Positions 1-7,000 of a stretch of 17,305 nucleotides of DNA are shown here, piece after piece. The notes under the pieces were generated by a model that ran no database searches, was not told the DNA's origin, and saw only the letters and a list, made by a program, of their open reading frames with translations. The first letter of the stretch is position 1. Each line of letters opens with the position of its first letter. Made by a program: the position numbers and the translations under genes. The stretch is taken from NCBI GenBank assembly GCA_002394165.1, contig DGTA01000029.1, positions 1-17,305 on the forward strand. The letters run 5' to 3'. The DNA is from Lachnospiraceae bacterium UBA4348 (GTDB lineage: Bacteria > Bacillota > Clostridia > Lachnospirales > Lachnospiraceae).

Positions 1-23
1 TCTACCGACTGAGCCACAGCAGC
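1..23 (-). tRNA. tRNA gene, 5' end only (possibly tRNA-Thr)
   Basis: Read on the minus strand, the bases from 23 down to 1 begin GCTGCTG TG GCTCAGTCGGTAGA. This fits a 7-base acceptor strand, the two linker bases 8-9 and most of a standard D-arm. The rest of the gene, including the anticodon, lies outside the window, so the amino acid cannot be read. The GCTG start and the position next to rlmB suggest tRNA-Thr, but that is only inference. A consensus promoter lies about 30 bases upstream. Confidence 0.8.
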
Positions 24-52
24 TTGTCAGCGGAACCCCGCTACGAGACAAA

Positions 53-81
53 ATGATACCATATCGTCATCCGCTTGTCAA
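53..81 (-). promoter_or_regulatory. Near-consensus sigma-A promoter for the tRNA gene
   Basis: On the minus strand there is TTGACA at 81-76, a 17-base spacer, and TATCAT at 58-53. Transcription would start near 46, leaving a short leader before the tRNA 5' end at 23. The leader contains a small hairpin, AGCGG-GGTT-CCGCT (about 29-42). The promoter lies between the rlmB stop and the tRNA, so the tRNA unit need not depend on the rlmB operon. Confidence 0.8.
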
Positions 82-106
82 ACCTTTTTCTCGCGAATGA
101 TCATTT

Positions 107-850
107 TTATTTGTATTTCCTCTGGCGGACGATCTCAAAGGCGAGCACGCCTGCCGCCACAGAGGCATTCAGGGAGTCGATGTCCCCGTTCATGGGGATG
201 GACGCGGTCAGGTCACAGTGCTCCCTGACCAGCCGGCTTACCCCGCCGCCTTCGTTGCCGACCACCAGTCCCACAGGACCGGTCAGGCTCACGTCATACA
301 TGACCTGGCCGTCCATGTCAGCACAGACGAACCACAGGCCTTCCTTTTTCAGATCGTCGATGGTCCTGGACAGATTGGTCACCTTGGCTACCGGTGTATA
401 GTGCACCGCCCCGGCCGAGGCGCGCACTGCGCTCGCCGTCAGTCCGGCTGCCCTGCGTTTCGGGATGATGACGCCGTGGGCACCCGCCAGATTCGCCGTC
501 CTTATGATCGCGCCCAGATTGTGGGGATCTTCAATGTCATCGAGCAGAAAGATGAACGGGTCCTCCCCCTTCTTTCTGGCATTTTCCAGAATATCCTCCA
601 CCGAGGCATAGGAAAAGGCAGCCGCTCTGGCGATCACTCCCTGGTGGTGTCCGCTCTCGGACATCTCGTCGAGCCTGTCTTTGGAGACCCTTGTCACGAT
701 CGTCTCCTGTTTGGCGGCCTCCCGCAGGATCGACATCACCGGCCCGTCTTTAAGTCCCTCCTGGACAAAGAGCCTGTCAATGGTCTTTCCGGAACGGAAA
801 GCTTCCATCACGGCATTCCTGCCTTCTATGGACTGTTCATTGCTGTGCAT
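107..850 (-). CDS. rlmB: 23S rRNA (guanosine-2251-2'-O-)-methyltransferase, TrmH/SpoU family
   Basis: SAM-dependent methyltransferase of the SPOUT class that modifies the 2'-O of a peptidyl-transferase-loop guanosine in 23S rRNA. Of 247 residues, about 5-75 form the small L30e-like RNA-binding domain and about 95-247 the knotted SPOUT domain. The three family motifs are visible: DPHNLGAIIRTA (108-119), GNEGGGVS (198-205) and IPMNGDIDSLNAS (218-230). The length is normal. The start is supported by AGGAGA about 10 bases upstream. It is the last gene of a minus-strand run, 16 bases after mrnC; mrnC-rlmB adjacency is common in Bacillota, and both act on the 50S rRNA. Close TrmH-family relatives with other targets cannot be fully excluded, but size and context favour RlmB. 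Confidence 0.93.
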   Translation of the reverse strand: MHSNEQSIEGRNAVMEAFRSGKTIDRLFVQEGLKDGPVMSILREAAKQETIVTRVSKDRLDEMSESGHHQGVIARAAAFSYASVEDILENARKKGEDPFIFLLDDIEDPHNLGAIIRTANLAGAHGVIIPKRRAAGLTASAVRASAGAVHYTPVAKVTNLSRTIDDLKKEGLWFVCADMDGQVMYDVSLTGPVGLVVGNEGGGVSRLVREHCDLTASIPMNGDIDSLNASVAAGVLAFEIVRQRKYK

Positions 851-866
851 GATGGCTGTTCTCCTC

Positions 867-1301
867 TCAGATCTTCATTCCGGTTCTTTCAAGCCCCAGG
901 CTTACCAGTTCACAGAGCCTTTCATAGCGTCCCTCCAGATAGAGGTACCCGACCAGCGCCTCAAATCCGGTCGCCTCGAGATACTCCTCCCTGGAAGCGT
1001 TCTTCGCCGTGTTGAGCGGCTTGGCATTTCTTCCGCGGCGGTAAACTCCCGCCTCCTCCTTCGACAGATCCTCCGAAAGAGCCCGGATCATCCTCGCCTG
1101 CTGCGGCGCCCTCACCACTCTCGATGCCGCATGGTGGAGCCTGTCCGCCGGCGCATTGCCGCGGCGGAGCAGGACCTCCCGCACTGCCAGGTCAAAAACC
1201 GCATCCCCCAGGTAAGCAAGCGGAAGCGCCGAGTACTGGCTCCAGTCCTTATCCGGCGTCTCAAAACACCTGCTTAAGACGCAGCTCAGGCTTTCTTCCA
1301 T
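867..1301 (-). CDS. mrnC: Mini-ribonuclease 3 (Mini-III)
   Basis: RNase III-like endonuclease lacking the double-stranded-RNA-binding domain. In Bacillus subtilis, Mini-III matures the ends of 23S rRNA. The 144-residue length matches the family. The signature YLGDAVFDLAVRE (30-42) carries the metal-binding Asp33, and the second acidic site is Glu114 in TGFEALVGYLYL (111-122). The ATG lies inside the end of cysS, so the genes overlap by 16 bases in different frames. This suggests translational coupling, since termination on cysS occurs just past the mrnC start. rlmB follows immediately. Confidence 0.94.
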   Translation of the reverse strand: MEESLSCVLSRCFETPDKDWSQYSALPLAYLGDAVFDLAVREVLLRRGNAPADRLHHAASRVVRAPQQARMIRALSEDLSKEEAGVYRRGRNAKPLNTAKNASREEYLEATGFEALVGYLYLEGRYERLCELVSLGLERTGMKI

Positions 1302-2692
1302 TTGACGCCCTCTCTGGTATCCAAAAGAACGATTCCCATGCTCTGCAGCTGGTCACGGATCTCGTCCGCTCTCGCAAAATTCTTTGCCTTCCTGGCAGCC
1401 TGTCTCTCCTCGATCAACGCCTCGATATCGGAATCGAGCACTTCCTGCTCGACCTTCGCCTTGATCCCGAGAACATCGCAAAGAGCGATGATGCTGTTTT
1501 CGGCCTTTTCCACAAGCTGCGCGGCGCTGTCGGCGCCGATGCCGGTGTTGACCGCCCTGACCAGCTCAAAGACCGCGGAGATCGCATCGGCCGTGTTCAG
1601 GTCATCGTCCATGGTCTCATCGAACTTCGCCTCAAATTCTTCGATCTGTTTCGCCAGCTCCTGCTCCTGGGCAGTCAGCTCGCGTTCAGCGGCATTCTTT
1701 TTCAGGAATTCCAGGTTGTCCACCGCATTGCGGATGCGCTCCAGAGCGTTCGCTGCGCTCTCCATCAGATCGGCCGAGAAGTTGAGCGGGCTCCTGTAAT
1801 GAGCGCTGAGCATGAAGAAACGCAGCACCTGGAGATCATACTTTTCACTGATCTCGCGGACAGTGAAGAAATTACCCAGCGACTTGGACATCTTCTGGTT
1901 ATCGATGTTCAGGAAAGCGTTGTGCAGCCAGTAATGCGCAAAGGGAACTCCGTTGCAGCACTCACTCTGGGCGATCTCGTTCTCATGGTGCGGGAAGATC
2001 AGGTCCTCGCCGCCGGCATGGATATCGATGGTATTTCCCAGATATTTCCTGGACATGACAGAGCACTCGATGTGCCATCCGGGACGCCCGTCGCTCCACG
2101 GTGACGGCCATGAGGGCTCACCCTCCTTCTTGGGCTTCCAGAGCACGAAATCAAGCGGATCCTCCTTCTGGTCCTCGCCCGTCACGAGCAGGGATCTTCC
2201 GCCCGAGCGCAGATCATCGAGGTTCTTATGGGACAGCTTTCCGTAATTCGGGTCCTTGCGGGTCCGGAAATAGACGGTTCCGTCCACCTCGTAGGCAAAG
2301 CCTTTTTCCATAAGGTCGCTGATCATTTCGATCATGCCGTCGATCTCCTGGGTAGCCCTCGGATGGGTGGTCGCTTCGCGCACGTTCATGCCGCTCATAT
2401 CCTGTTTGCATTCTTTGATGTAGCGCTCGGCGATCTCCTCGCTGGAAACGCCCTCTTCATTGGCCTTCGCGATAATCTTGTCATCCACGTCGGTAAAGTT
2501 GGAGACGTAGTTCACTTCGTACCCTTTGCGCTCAAAATAGCGTCTGGCCGTATCGAAAACGATCATCGGCCTGGCATTTCCGATATGGATAAAATTGTAG
2601 ACCGTAGGGCCGCACACATACATGGACACTTTTCCCGGTTCGATCGGGACGAACTCTTCCTTTTTCATGGTCAGCGTGTTAAAAAGCTTCAT
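1286..2692 (-). CDS. cysS: Cysteinyl-tRNA synthetase
   Basis: Class I aminoacyl-tRNA synthetase that charges tRNA-Cys. It has 468 residues from the chosen ATG. The HIGH-type motif is HIGN (36-39), following the zinc-ligand Cys27 in CGPTVY. Other expected zinc ligands are Cys210 (GWHIECS) and the FPHHENE segment (about 233-239), and KMSKS lies at about 267-271. An ATG six codons upstream at 2710 would extend the frame, but the ATG at 2692 has AGGAGA six bases before it and gives the usual N-terminus MKLFNTLT, so 2692 is preferred. The upstream spacer is only 75 bases and I see no T-box leader, although T-boxes precede many Bacillota cysS operons. Expression from the ispF-side promoter is likely. 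The end overlaps mrnC. Confidence 0.96.
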   Translation of the reverse strand: MKLFNTLTMKKEEFVPIEPGKVSMYVCGPTVYNFIHIGNARPMIVFDTARRYFERKGYEVNYVSNFTDVDDKIIAKANEEGVSSEEIAERYIKECKQDMSGMNVREATTHPRATQEIDGMIEMISDLMEKGFAYEVDGTVYFRTRKDPNYGKLSHKNLDDLRSGGRSLLVTGEDQKEDPLDFVLWKPKKEGEPSWPSPWSDGRPGWHIECSVMSRKYLGNTIDIHAGGEDLIFPHHENEIAQSECCNGVPFAHYWLHNAFLNIDNQKMSKSLGNFFTVREISEKYDLQVLRFFMLSAHYRSPLNFSADLMESAANALERIRNAVDNLEFLKKNAAERELTAQEQELAKQIEEFEAKFDETMDDDLNTADAISAVFELVRAVNTGIGADSAAQLVEKAENSIIALCDVLGIKAKVEQEVLDSDIEALIEERQAARKAKNFARADEIRDQLQSMGIVLLDTREGVKWKKA

Positions 2693-2767
2693 CTTAATTC
2701 TCCTCGCCATCTTCTATATAGATTTTATACTGAGTGATCAGCCTGTTATCTTTATTTACTGCCGTTC

Positions 2768-3313
2768 TTACGAGCGGGGACAGCCTCCGCAGCTGTCGCA
2801 GCGGTCGGTTCCCTCCAGCAGGTCGCGCGCCACCAGGTCCATCAGAGGCGTGATCAGACACACTGCCTGCGCCGCGATCCCCTCGCCCGATCCGGTAAAT
2901 CCAAGTCCTTCCTCGGTGGTCGCCTTGACGCTTACCTGATCCGTCCCGATCCCGAGCGCCCCGGCTATATTTTCTCTCATCTGCGGCAGGTAGGCCATCA
3001 GCTTCGGCCGCTGTGCGATGATCGTCGAATCGATATTTTCCACCACGTAATGATGTTCTTCCAATACGGCCGCCACCTTCTTAAGCAGCGTCATGCTTGA
3101 GATCCCCCGGTAGGCTTCATCCTTATCCGGAAAGAGCTGCCCGATATCGCCCAGCGCCGCAGCCCCGAGCAGGGCGTCCATCACGGCGTGCAGCAGCACA
3201 TCCGCGTCGGAGTGTCCGAGAAGCCCCTTCTCATAGGGGATCTCCACGCCTCCCAGGATCAGCGCCCTCTCTTCCACAAGACGGTGCACATCATATCCCG
3301 TTCCAATCCTCAT
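2768..3313 (-). CDS. ispF: 2-C-methyl-D-erythritol 2,4-cyclodiphosphate synthase with Cys-rich C-terminal tail
   Basis: Fifth-step enzyme of the MEP isoprenoid pathway; it cyclises CDP-ME 2-phosphate, releasing CMP. The metal site is visible as GYDVHR (Asp8, His10) and His42 after GHSDADVLLH (33-42). The substrate region includes KATTEEGLGFTGSGEGI (130-146). IspF is usually about 155-160 residues, whereas this one has 181. The added C-terminal segment ends in CDSCGGC (Cys172, Cys175, Cys178), a pattern able to bind a metal or redox-active. The gene sits 28 bases after the histidine phosphatase and 75 bases before cysS, in the same direction. There is no ispD next to it. Confidence 0.95.
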   Translation of the reverse strand: MRIGTGYDVHRLVEERALILGGVEIPYEKGLLGHSDADVLLHAVMDALLGAAALGDIGQLFPDKDEAYRGISSMTLLKKVAAVLEEHHYVVENIDSTIIAQRPKLMAYLPQMRENIAGALGIGTDQVSVKATTEEGLGFTGSGEGIAAQAVCLITPLMDLVARDLLEGTDRCDSCGGCPRS

Positions 3314-3341
3314 CCTGTCTCACGCCTTTCCCCGCCGGTCA

Positions 3342-4118
3342 TCAGTGACGCTGTCCGGCGTTCTCAAATGTCTCACAAAACCTCGCGGAAAAAGAAGGAA
3401 CTCTCCCGTTTTCCCGCAGATGTGATACGTCTCCTATATAAGTCGCACGGAAATTAACGATCCCCTTTTCCCGCTCCTCGGTGTAGATCTCCGTCACCGA
3501 TGTGGGGAGAGTCACCAGGCCGTGCCACAGGATCATCGGGTCAATGCCCCACAGGTGCGAGAGCATAACGCACGTCACGCCGAAGTGGCAGACCAGCACG
3601 ATAGTATCGTCATTTCCTTTCTCGGTGGTATACAGACGGCCGCTGCGCACGTATCCGTTTTCCGCCAGCAGCTCATCCAGTCCCCGGCAGACTCTCTCAT
3701 AACACGCCTCCATATCGGAGTGCGCAGCCTGTGCGGAATCCTTCCAGCCAAATTCCCTGTACCAGAGCTCTTCATTCTTCCATGCGGAAGGCAGCGCGTC
3801 CCAGACGATCCGGTCCTCAAAGCTTCCATCCTCTTTTAAGGAAGTATCCGGGTACGTCCGGATCAGCTCCTCCACGCCGTTGATATTCATTTTTACCGGA
3901 AACTCTTCCATCCAGTCTCTCACATCGGCATCCAGGCCCAGTTCCTTCAGGACCGGATCTGCCGTCTCCCGTGCTCTTCCCAGCGGCGAGACATAGATCC
4001 TGTCGACCTTCTCCGCAGCCATGCGTCTGGCAAGCAGCCGGGCCTCTGCCTTTCCGTTGGGAGTCAGCCCGTCACGCTCATAATCCGGGTCACCGTGTCT
4101 GATGATCAGTATCCTCAT
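3342..4118 (-). CDS. Histidine phosphatase family protein (phosphoglycerate-mutase-like)
   Basis: Branch of the histidine phosphatase superfamily, which forms a phosphohistidine intermediate. The N-terminal catalytic signature is LIIRHGDPDY, with Arg7 and His8. SPLGRARET (about 44-52) supplies the second conserved Arg, and VLVCHFGVT in the C-terminal half carries the second catalytic His. There is no signal peptide or membrane segment, so it is probably cytosolic. Its 258 residues exceed a minimal 200-residue family member, with an insert rich in Trp and acidic residues around 85-150. AAGGAG lies nine bases before the ATG. It is first in the minus-strand run. The substrate cannot be told from sequence; mutase, sugar-phosphatase or cobalamin-pathway roles are not supported by the neighbours. 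Confidence 0.85.
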   Translation of the reverse strand: MRILIIRHGDPDYERDGLTPNGKAEARLLARRMAAEKVDRIYVSPLGRARETADPVLKELGLDADVRDWMEEFPVKMNINGVEELIRTYPDTSLKEDGSFEDRIVWDALPSAWKNEELWYREFGWKDSAQAAHSDMEACYERVCRGLDELLAENGYVRSGRLYTTEKGNDDTIVLVCHFGVTCVMLSHLWGIDPMILWHGLVTLPTSVTEIYTEEREKGIVNFRATYIGDVSHLRENGRVPSFSARFCETFENAGQRH

Positions 4119-4207
4119 GTAAGAAATCTCCTTATTCCAGCTATATCAACCAATCCTTCTACAGTTCGTGCCGCCAGTGAAAGCACCTTTCAGCTGCGCG
4201 ATATTAA

Positions 4208-4236
4208 ATAATACCATGATTTCATCCACTTCTCAA
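4208..4236 (-). promoter_or_regulatory. Promoter for the phosphatase-ispF-cysS-mrnC-rlmB run
   Basis: On the minus strand there is TTGAGA at 4236-4231, a 17-base spacer and TATTAT at 4213-4208. Both hexamers match consensus at five of six positions. The predicted start near 4201 gives a leader of about 80 bases with a small TGAAAG/CTTTCA hairpin. The 296-base gap at 4119-4414 separates divergent genes and is AT-rich; besides this promoter and the mntP signals I see nothing else in it. Confidence 0.65.
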
Positions 4237-4324
4237 CTATTACATATTTAAGAATACCCTTGCATTGAGCTGAATATCAAATCCTAACACTTTGTGTCCG
4301 TAATGAGGAAATATGGTCAAAAGG

Positions 4325-4355
4325 CTGTTATTCTTAAAACAAACCTGTTAGAATA
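4325..4355 (+). promoter_or_regulatory. Possible mntP promoter overlapping an inverted repeat
   Basis: An extended -10 element, TGTTAGAAT, lies at 4346-4354. It is 18 bases downstream of a weak -35 (CTGTTA, 4325-4330). The imperfect promoter is bracketed by the inverted repeat TATTCT (4329-4334) and AGAATA (4350-4355), which would place an operator across it. No repressor can be named. The start would be near 4361. Confidence 0.35.
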
Positions 4356-4414
4356 CCAATAATCTGTTTCGGGGTTTTGTATTTTACTGTCTATTTAATC
4401 AGGTAATAACTATT

Positions 4415-4975
4415 ATGAGTATTTCAGAACTGCTTCTTTTGTCTGTCGCCCTTGCCATGGATGCCTTTGCCGTTTCCATCTGCAAGGGCCTGTCACTGAA
4501 AAAGGTCATGATCAAACATATGCTTATCTGCGGGTTCTGGTTTGGCTTTTTCCAGGCTCTTATGCCTGTCCTGGGGTTCTATGCCGGCCGTGCCTTCCAG
4601 ACGTTCATCGACCGCTGGAGCCATTGGATCGCTTTTATCCTGCTTGTTTTCGTCGGGATTGGCATGCTGCGTGAAGCCTTCCAGAAAGAGGAAGCCATGG
4701 ATGCATCCCTCGGCTTTTCAACCATGCTCATGCTCGCGGTCGCCACTTCGATCGATGCTTTCGCGGTAGGTGCCTCCCTGGCGCTGTTAGGCGTATCCAT
4801 CCTGGCCGCAGCTGCCTGCATCGGCATTATAACTTTCTTCATCTCCTGCGCCGGCGTACGGATCGGAAATCTGTTCGGCACACGCTGGCACAAGCCCTCC
4901 CTCATCGCAGGCGGAAGCATCCTGTGTCTGATCGGGCTGCGCATCCTGATTTCGGGAATTATGGCAGGGAACTGA
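4415..4975 (+). CDS. mntP: Manganese efflux pump MntP (YebN/DUF204 family)
   Basis: Small inner-membrane exporter for Mn2+. The 186-residue protein is almost wholly hydrophobic, with about six membrane segments arranged as two related halves. Each half carries the family signature: ALAMDAFAVSICKG (Asp16) and ATSIDAFAVGASLA (Asp114). The corresponding acidic residues are important in the E. coli protein. The length matches the family. The ribosome site is weak (AGGTAA about 8 bases before the ATG), but no better start is seen. In many bacteria mntP is preceded by a yybP-ykoY Mn riboswitch; I could not recognise one here. It stands alone on the plus strand and ends at a strong terminator. Confidence 0.93.
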   Translation: MSISELLLLSVALAMDAFAVSICKGLSLKKVMIKHMLICGFWFGFFQALMPVLGFYAGRAFQTFIDRWSHWIAFILLVFVGIGMLREAFQKEEAMDASLGFSTMLMLAVATSIDAFAVGASLALLGVSILAAAACIGIITFFISCAGVRIGNLFGTRWHKPSLIAGGSILCLIGLRILISGIMAGN

Positions 4976-4979
4976 AAAG

Positions 4980-5021
4980 GTTCACGGCCTCTCCTTTCAG
5001 GGAGAAGCCGTGAACTTTTTT
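4980..5021 (+). terminator. Rho-independent terminator of mntP, possibly bidirectional
   Basis: GTTCACGGC at 4980-4988 pairs with GCCGTGAAC at 5007-5015. The stem continues through TCTCC/GGAGA around a short loop, with one unpaired base on each side, and is followed by six T's. On the minus strand the hairpin is followed by CCTTTTC, so it may also end transcription coming from proA and the rubredoxin relic. Confidence 0.88.
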
Positions 5022-5036
5022 ATACTTTATTACTGA

Positions 5037-5471
5037 TCACGCCCTGTTGAATTTCTCCTTCGGCTTCTTGCAGCGCGGACATTTCCAGTCATTGGGAAGG
5101 TCTTCGAATGCCACACCGTCGTGCTCAGCCGGGTCATAGACATAGCCGCAGACGGAGCACACATACTTTCCGGTGGCTTCCTGCGCGGAAAAATCGATCT
5201 CTGCAAGCACTGTCTCAACAGGATGATCCAGATCCATCACCTTTTTCGCTTCGAGGTTCTCATATCCCTGAGGAGTATGGGTCCCCATGTAGACCGTCGA
5301 ATGGGAACGGACAAAGTCTCTTACTCTGTCTAATGTCTCACGCGCCGCAGGAAGGATTTCAGTTCACCGGAGTGGTCACTGTGTTTGTGGGTGAGCAGAA
5401 TCTTTGTCACCTGTTCCGGCTTGTATCCGAGCGCTTCAAAAGCTTCCATATTTTACTGCTTTGATGACCAT
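5037..5471 (-). pseudogene. Decayed MBL-fold hydrolase fused to rubredoxin domain; only the C-terminal part is open
   Basis: Three pieces of one gene are visible, in shifted frames. (1) An ATG at 5471 with a GAGAG ribosome site opens IKAVKYG and stops at once (TGA, 5438-5436). (2) In another frame, 5449-5330 encodes ALGYKPEQVTKILLTHKHSD and continues DHSGELKSF. This contains the metallo-beta-lactamase motif THKHSDH and then runs to a stop. (3) A third frame, from about 5345 to 5037, encodes TLDRVRDFV, GTHTPQGYENLEAKKV and then a rubredoxin domain with CSVCGY and WKCPRC (four Cys ligands). Missing stretches between 1 and 2 and between 2 and 3 imply two internal deletions, because an intact MBL domain needs about 200 residues. 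The surviving frame has its first ATG at 5288 (83 residues: Cys44, Cys47, Cys70, Cys73) but no good ribosome site there. A small rubredoxin-like product is therefore possible but unproven. It lies 33 bases after proA. Confidence 0.8.
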
Positions 5472-5504
5472 GATTTTCTCTCTTCTTTACCCAACTGGAA
5501 TTTT

Positions 5505-6785
5505 TTACAGGTCCTTAAAATGAAAGCTTGCCTTTCCCGAGGCATAATCTCCCACGATCTGGCCGCTCCCGTGAAGCTCATAGCGATATGTCACCAGACC
5601 CTCCAATCCTACCGGTCCCCTGGCGTGCAGCTTGCCGGTGCTGATGCCCACCTCGGCGCCGAAACCGTACCGGAACCCGTCCGCAAACCGGGTCGAACAG
5701 TTGCGGTAGACCCCCGCCGAATCCACCATGCGCATAAAATACGCCGCATTCTCGTCATTTTTAGTGATGATGCTGTCTGTATGATGGGAGCCGTAGCGGT
5801 TGATGTGTTCAACTGCCGCCTTTAAATCCGGAACGACCTTCACTGCCAGGATAAGATCACCGTACTCATGCCGGAAGGCTTCACCGTCCTCGATCACTTC
5901 ACAGGACAGCCAGCCGGCCGCTTCCTTTGTCCCCACCAGTTTTACATTCACAGCAGCCATTCGTTCTTTAAGTGCCGGCAGGAGCTGAGGCGCCGCGTTT
6001 TTATTAACCAGGAGTGTCTCTGCCGCATTGCAGGCGACAGGATACTGTGTTTTGGCATCCGTGATGATATTCAGTGCCATCTCCTGGTCGTATTCATCAT
6101 CCACATATATATGGCATATGCCGTCCGCATGCCCCATCACCGGGATATTCGTGTGATCCATGATATAGCGGACAAATTTGTTTGAGCCGCGCGGAATGAG
6201 CAGGTCGACTGCGCCGTCACAGGAAAGAAGCTCATCGATCTCGGCGTGCGACTGAGCCAGGAACAGGCATCCCGACGGAAGCCCCGCTTCCGTTACCGCT
6301 TTGTAGATGATATCAAACAGCACCTTATTCGTCCTGGCCGTCTCTTTTCCGCCCTTGAGCACCGCCGCGTTGCCGCTCTTGATACAGAGCGAGGAGATCT
6401 GGATCAGCGCATCCGGTCTTGCCTCGAAGATCACGCCGATCACTCCGATCGGGCAGGTCACACGCTTCAGGACCAGACCTTCGTCCAGCTCCCTTGCCAG
6501 CTGCAGCTGACCAAGCGGGTCCGGAAGATCGACCATACAGCGGATCCCGGCTGTCACATCCTTCAGCTTGGCTTCATTAAAGATCAGCCGCTTGATGACC
6601 TGCGTGGAAACTCCCTGTTCTTTCGCGGCACTGACATCCTCCGCATTTGCCGCAAAGATATCCTGTGCATTCCCGGCAAGAGCATCCGCCACGGCCAGGA
6701 GTGCCCGGTTTCTTGTTTCATCGGAAAGCCCGGCCAGTACGGGGGCTTCCAGTTTCATCTGATATGCCTGTTCGCGTATCGTCAT
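5505..6785 (-). CDS. proA: Gamma-glutamyl phosphate reductase
   Basis: Second enzyme of proline synthesis from glutamate: it reduces gamma-glutamyl phosphate to glutamate-5-semialdehyde with NADPH. It belongs to the aldehyde-dehydrogenase superfamily, and the 426-residue length is normal. The catalytic Cys252 is in YPVACNAAETLLV. VIGVIFEARPDALIQI (115-130) and LLIPRGSNKFVRYI (195-208) are family segments, and STRFADGFRYGFGAEVG lies near the C-terminus. GAGG seven bases before the ATG supports the start. ProB, its usual partner, is not adjacent: upstream is the divergent copper cassette and downstream is the MBL-rubredoxin relic. Confidence 0.97.
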   Translation of the reverse strand: MTIREQAYQMKLEAPVLAGLSDETRNRALLAVADALAGNAQDIFAANAEDVSAAKEQGVSTQVIKRLIFNEAKLKDVTAGIRCMVDLPDPLGQLQLARELDEGLVLKRVTCPIGVIGVIFEARPDALIQISSLCIKSGNAAVLKGGKETARTNKVLFDIIYKAVTEAGLPSGCLFLAQSHAEIDELLSCDGAVDLLIPRGSNKFVRYIMDHTNIPVMGHADGICHIYVDDEYDQEMALNIITDAKTQYPVACNAAETLLVNKNAAPQLLPALKERMAAVNVKLVGTKEAAGWLSCEVIEDGEAFRHEYGDLILAVKVVPDLKAAVEHINRYGSHHTDSIITKNDENAAYFMRMVDSAGVYRNCSTRFADGFRYGFGAEVGISTGKLHARGPVGLEGLVTYRYELHGSGQIVGDYASGKASFHFKDL

Positions 6786-6833
6786 TTTAATACCTCATCT
6801 GCTCAGATCAGAGTCTTAATTGTGCTGTTAACT

Positions 6834-6842
6834 ATCATACCA
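6834..6842 (-). promoter_or_regulatory. Extended -10 promoter for proA
   Basis: On the minus strand TGGTATGAT (6842-6834) is an extended -10 box. The hexamer 17 bases upstream matches TTGACA poorly. Transcription would start near 6827, about 40 bases before the proA ATG. It is back to back with the csoR promoter and shares no visible operator with it. Confidence 0.5.
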
Positions 6843-6911
6843 CATTTTACAGTTTTTATTCTCTTTGAATCTTTCTATTGACCATAATCCTGTTCTAAAA
6901 TCCTTTTCCTC

Positions 6912-6940
6912 TTTACAAATACCCCCATGGGGTATATAAT
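6912..6940 (+). promoter_or_regulatory. Promoter of the csoR-copA-trxA operon
   Basis: TTTACA at 6912-6917, a 17-base spacer and a perfect TATAAT at 6935-6940. The start point is predicted near 6947. A CsoR-type palindrome fills the spacer, so repressor binding would cover both boxes. Confidence 0.85.
6919..6935 (+). promoter_or_regulatory. CsoR-type operator 1 (in the promoter spacer)
   Basis: ATACCCCCATGGGGTAT is a near-palindrome with C-run and G-run half sites flanked by AT/TAT. This is the known pattern of CsoR operators in Bacillota. It lies between the -35 and -10 boxes and touches the first T of the -10. CsoR is expected to hold it when copper is absent and release it on binding Cu(I). 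Confidence 0.85.
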
Positions 6941-6952
6941 CCACATTGTCGA

Positions 6953-6971
6953 GATACCCCCATAGGGTATC
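6953..6971 (+). promoter_or_regulatory. CsoR-type operator 2 (early leader)
   Basis: GATACCCCCATAGGGTATC is a second copy of the CsoR-type palindrome. It starts 35 bases after the first, just downstream of the predicted transcription start. Two sites suggest either cooperative binding by CsoR tetramers or a roadblock to elongation. Confidence 0.8.
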
Positions 6972-7000
6972 CAGTCTCATGAAAAGAGGTGAAACAGGCT

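Noticed and set aside
218..1015. Plus-strand open frame opposite rlmB and mrnC
   Set aside because: It is rich in Pro, His and Arg, crosses two well-supported genes, and has no convincing ribosome site or family features.
1124..2104. Long plus-strand open frame (326 codons) opposite cysS
   Set aside because: It is antisense to a clear synthetase gene, resembles no family I know, and is expected from GC-rich codon use on the other strand.
2693..2767. T-box leader before cysS
   Set aside because: The spacer is only 75 bases, too short for a T-box, and shows no T-box sequence or terminator.
4237..4414. yybP-ykoY manganese riboswitch before mntP
   Set aside because: I looked for the conserved core and did not find it by eye; a covariance search would be needed to exclude a divergent one.
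5037..5288. Free-standing functional rubredoxin gene
   Set aside because: The frame begins with the tail of another domain and has no ribosome site at its first ATG, so decay of a larger fusion explains it better, although expression is not excluded.
6989..7000. GTG start for csoR at 6989
   Set aside because: It overlaps the AGAGGTG ribosome site that serves the ATG at 7001.
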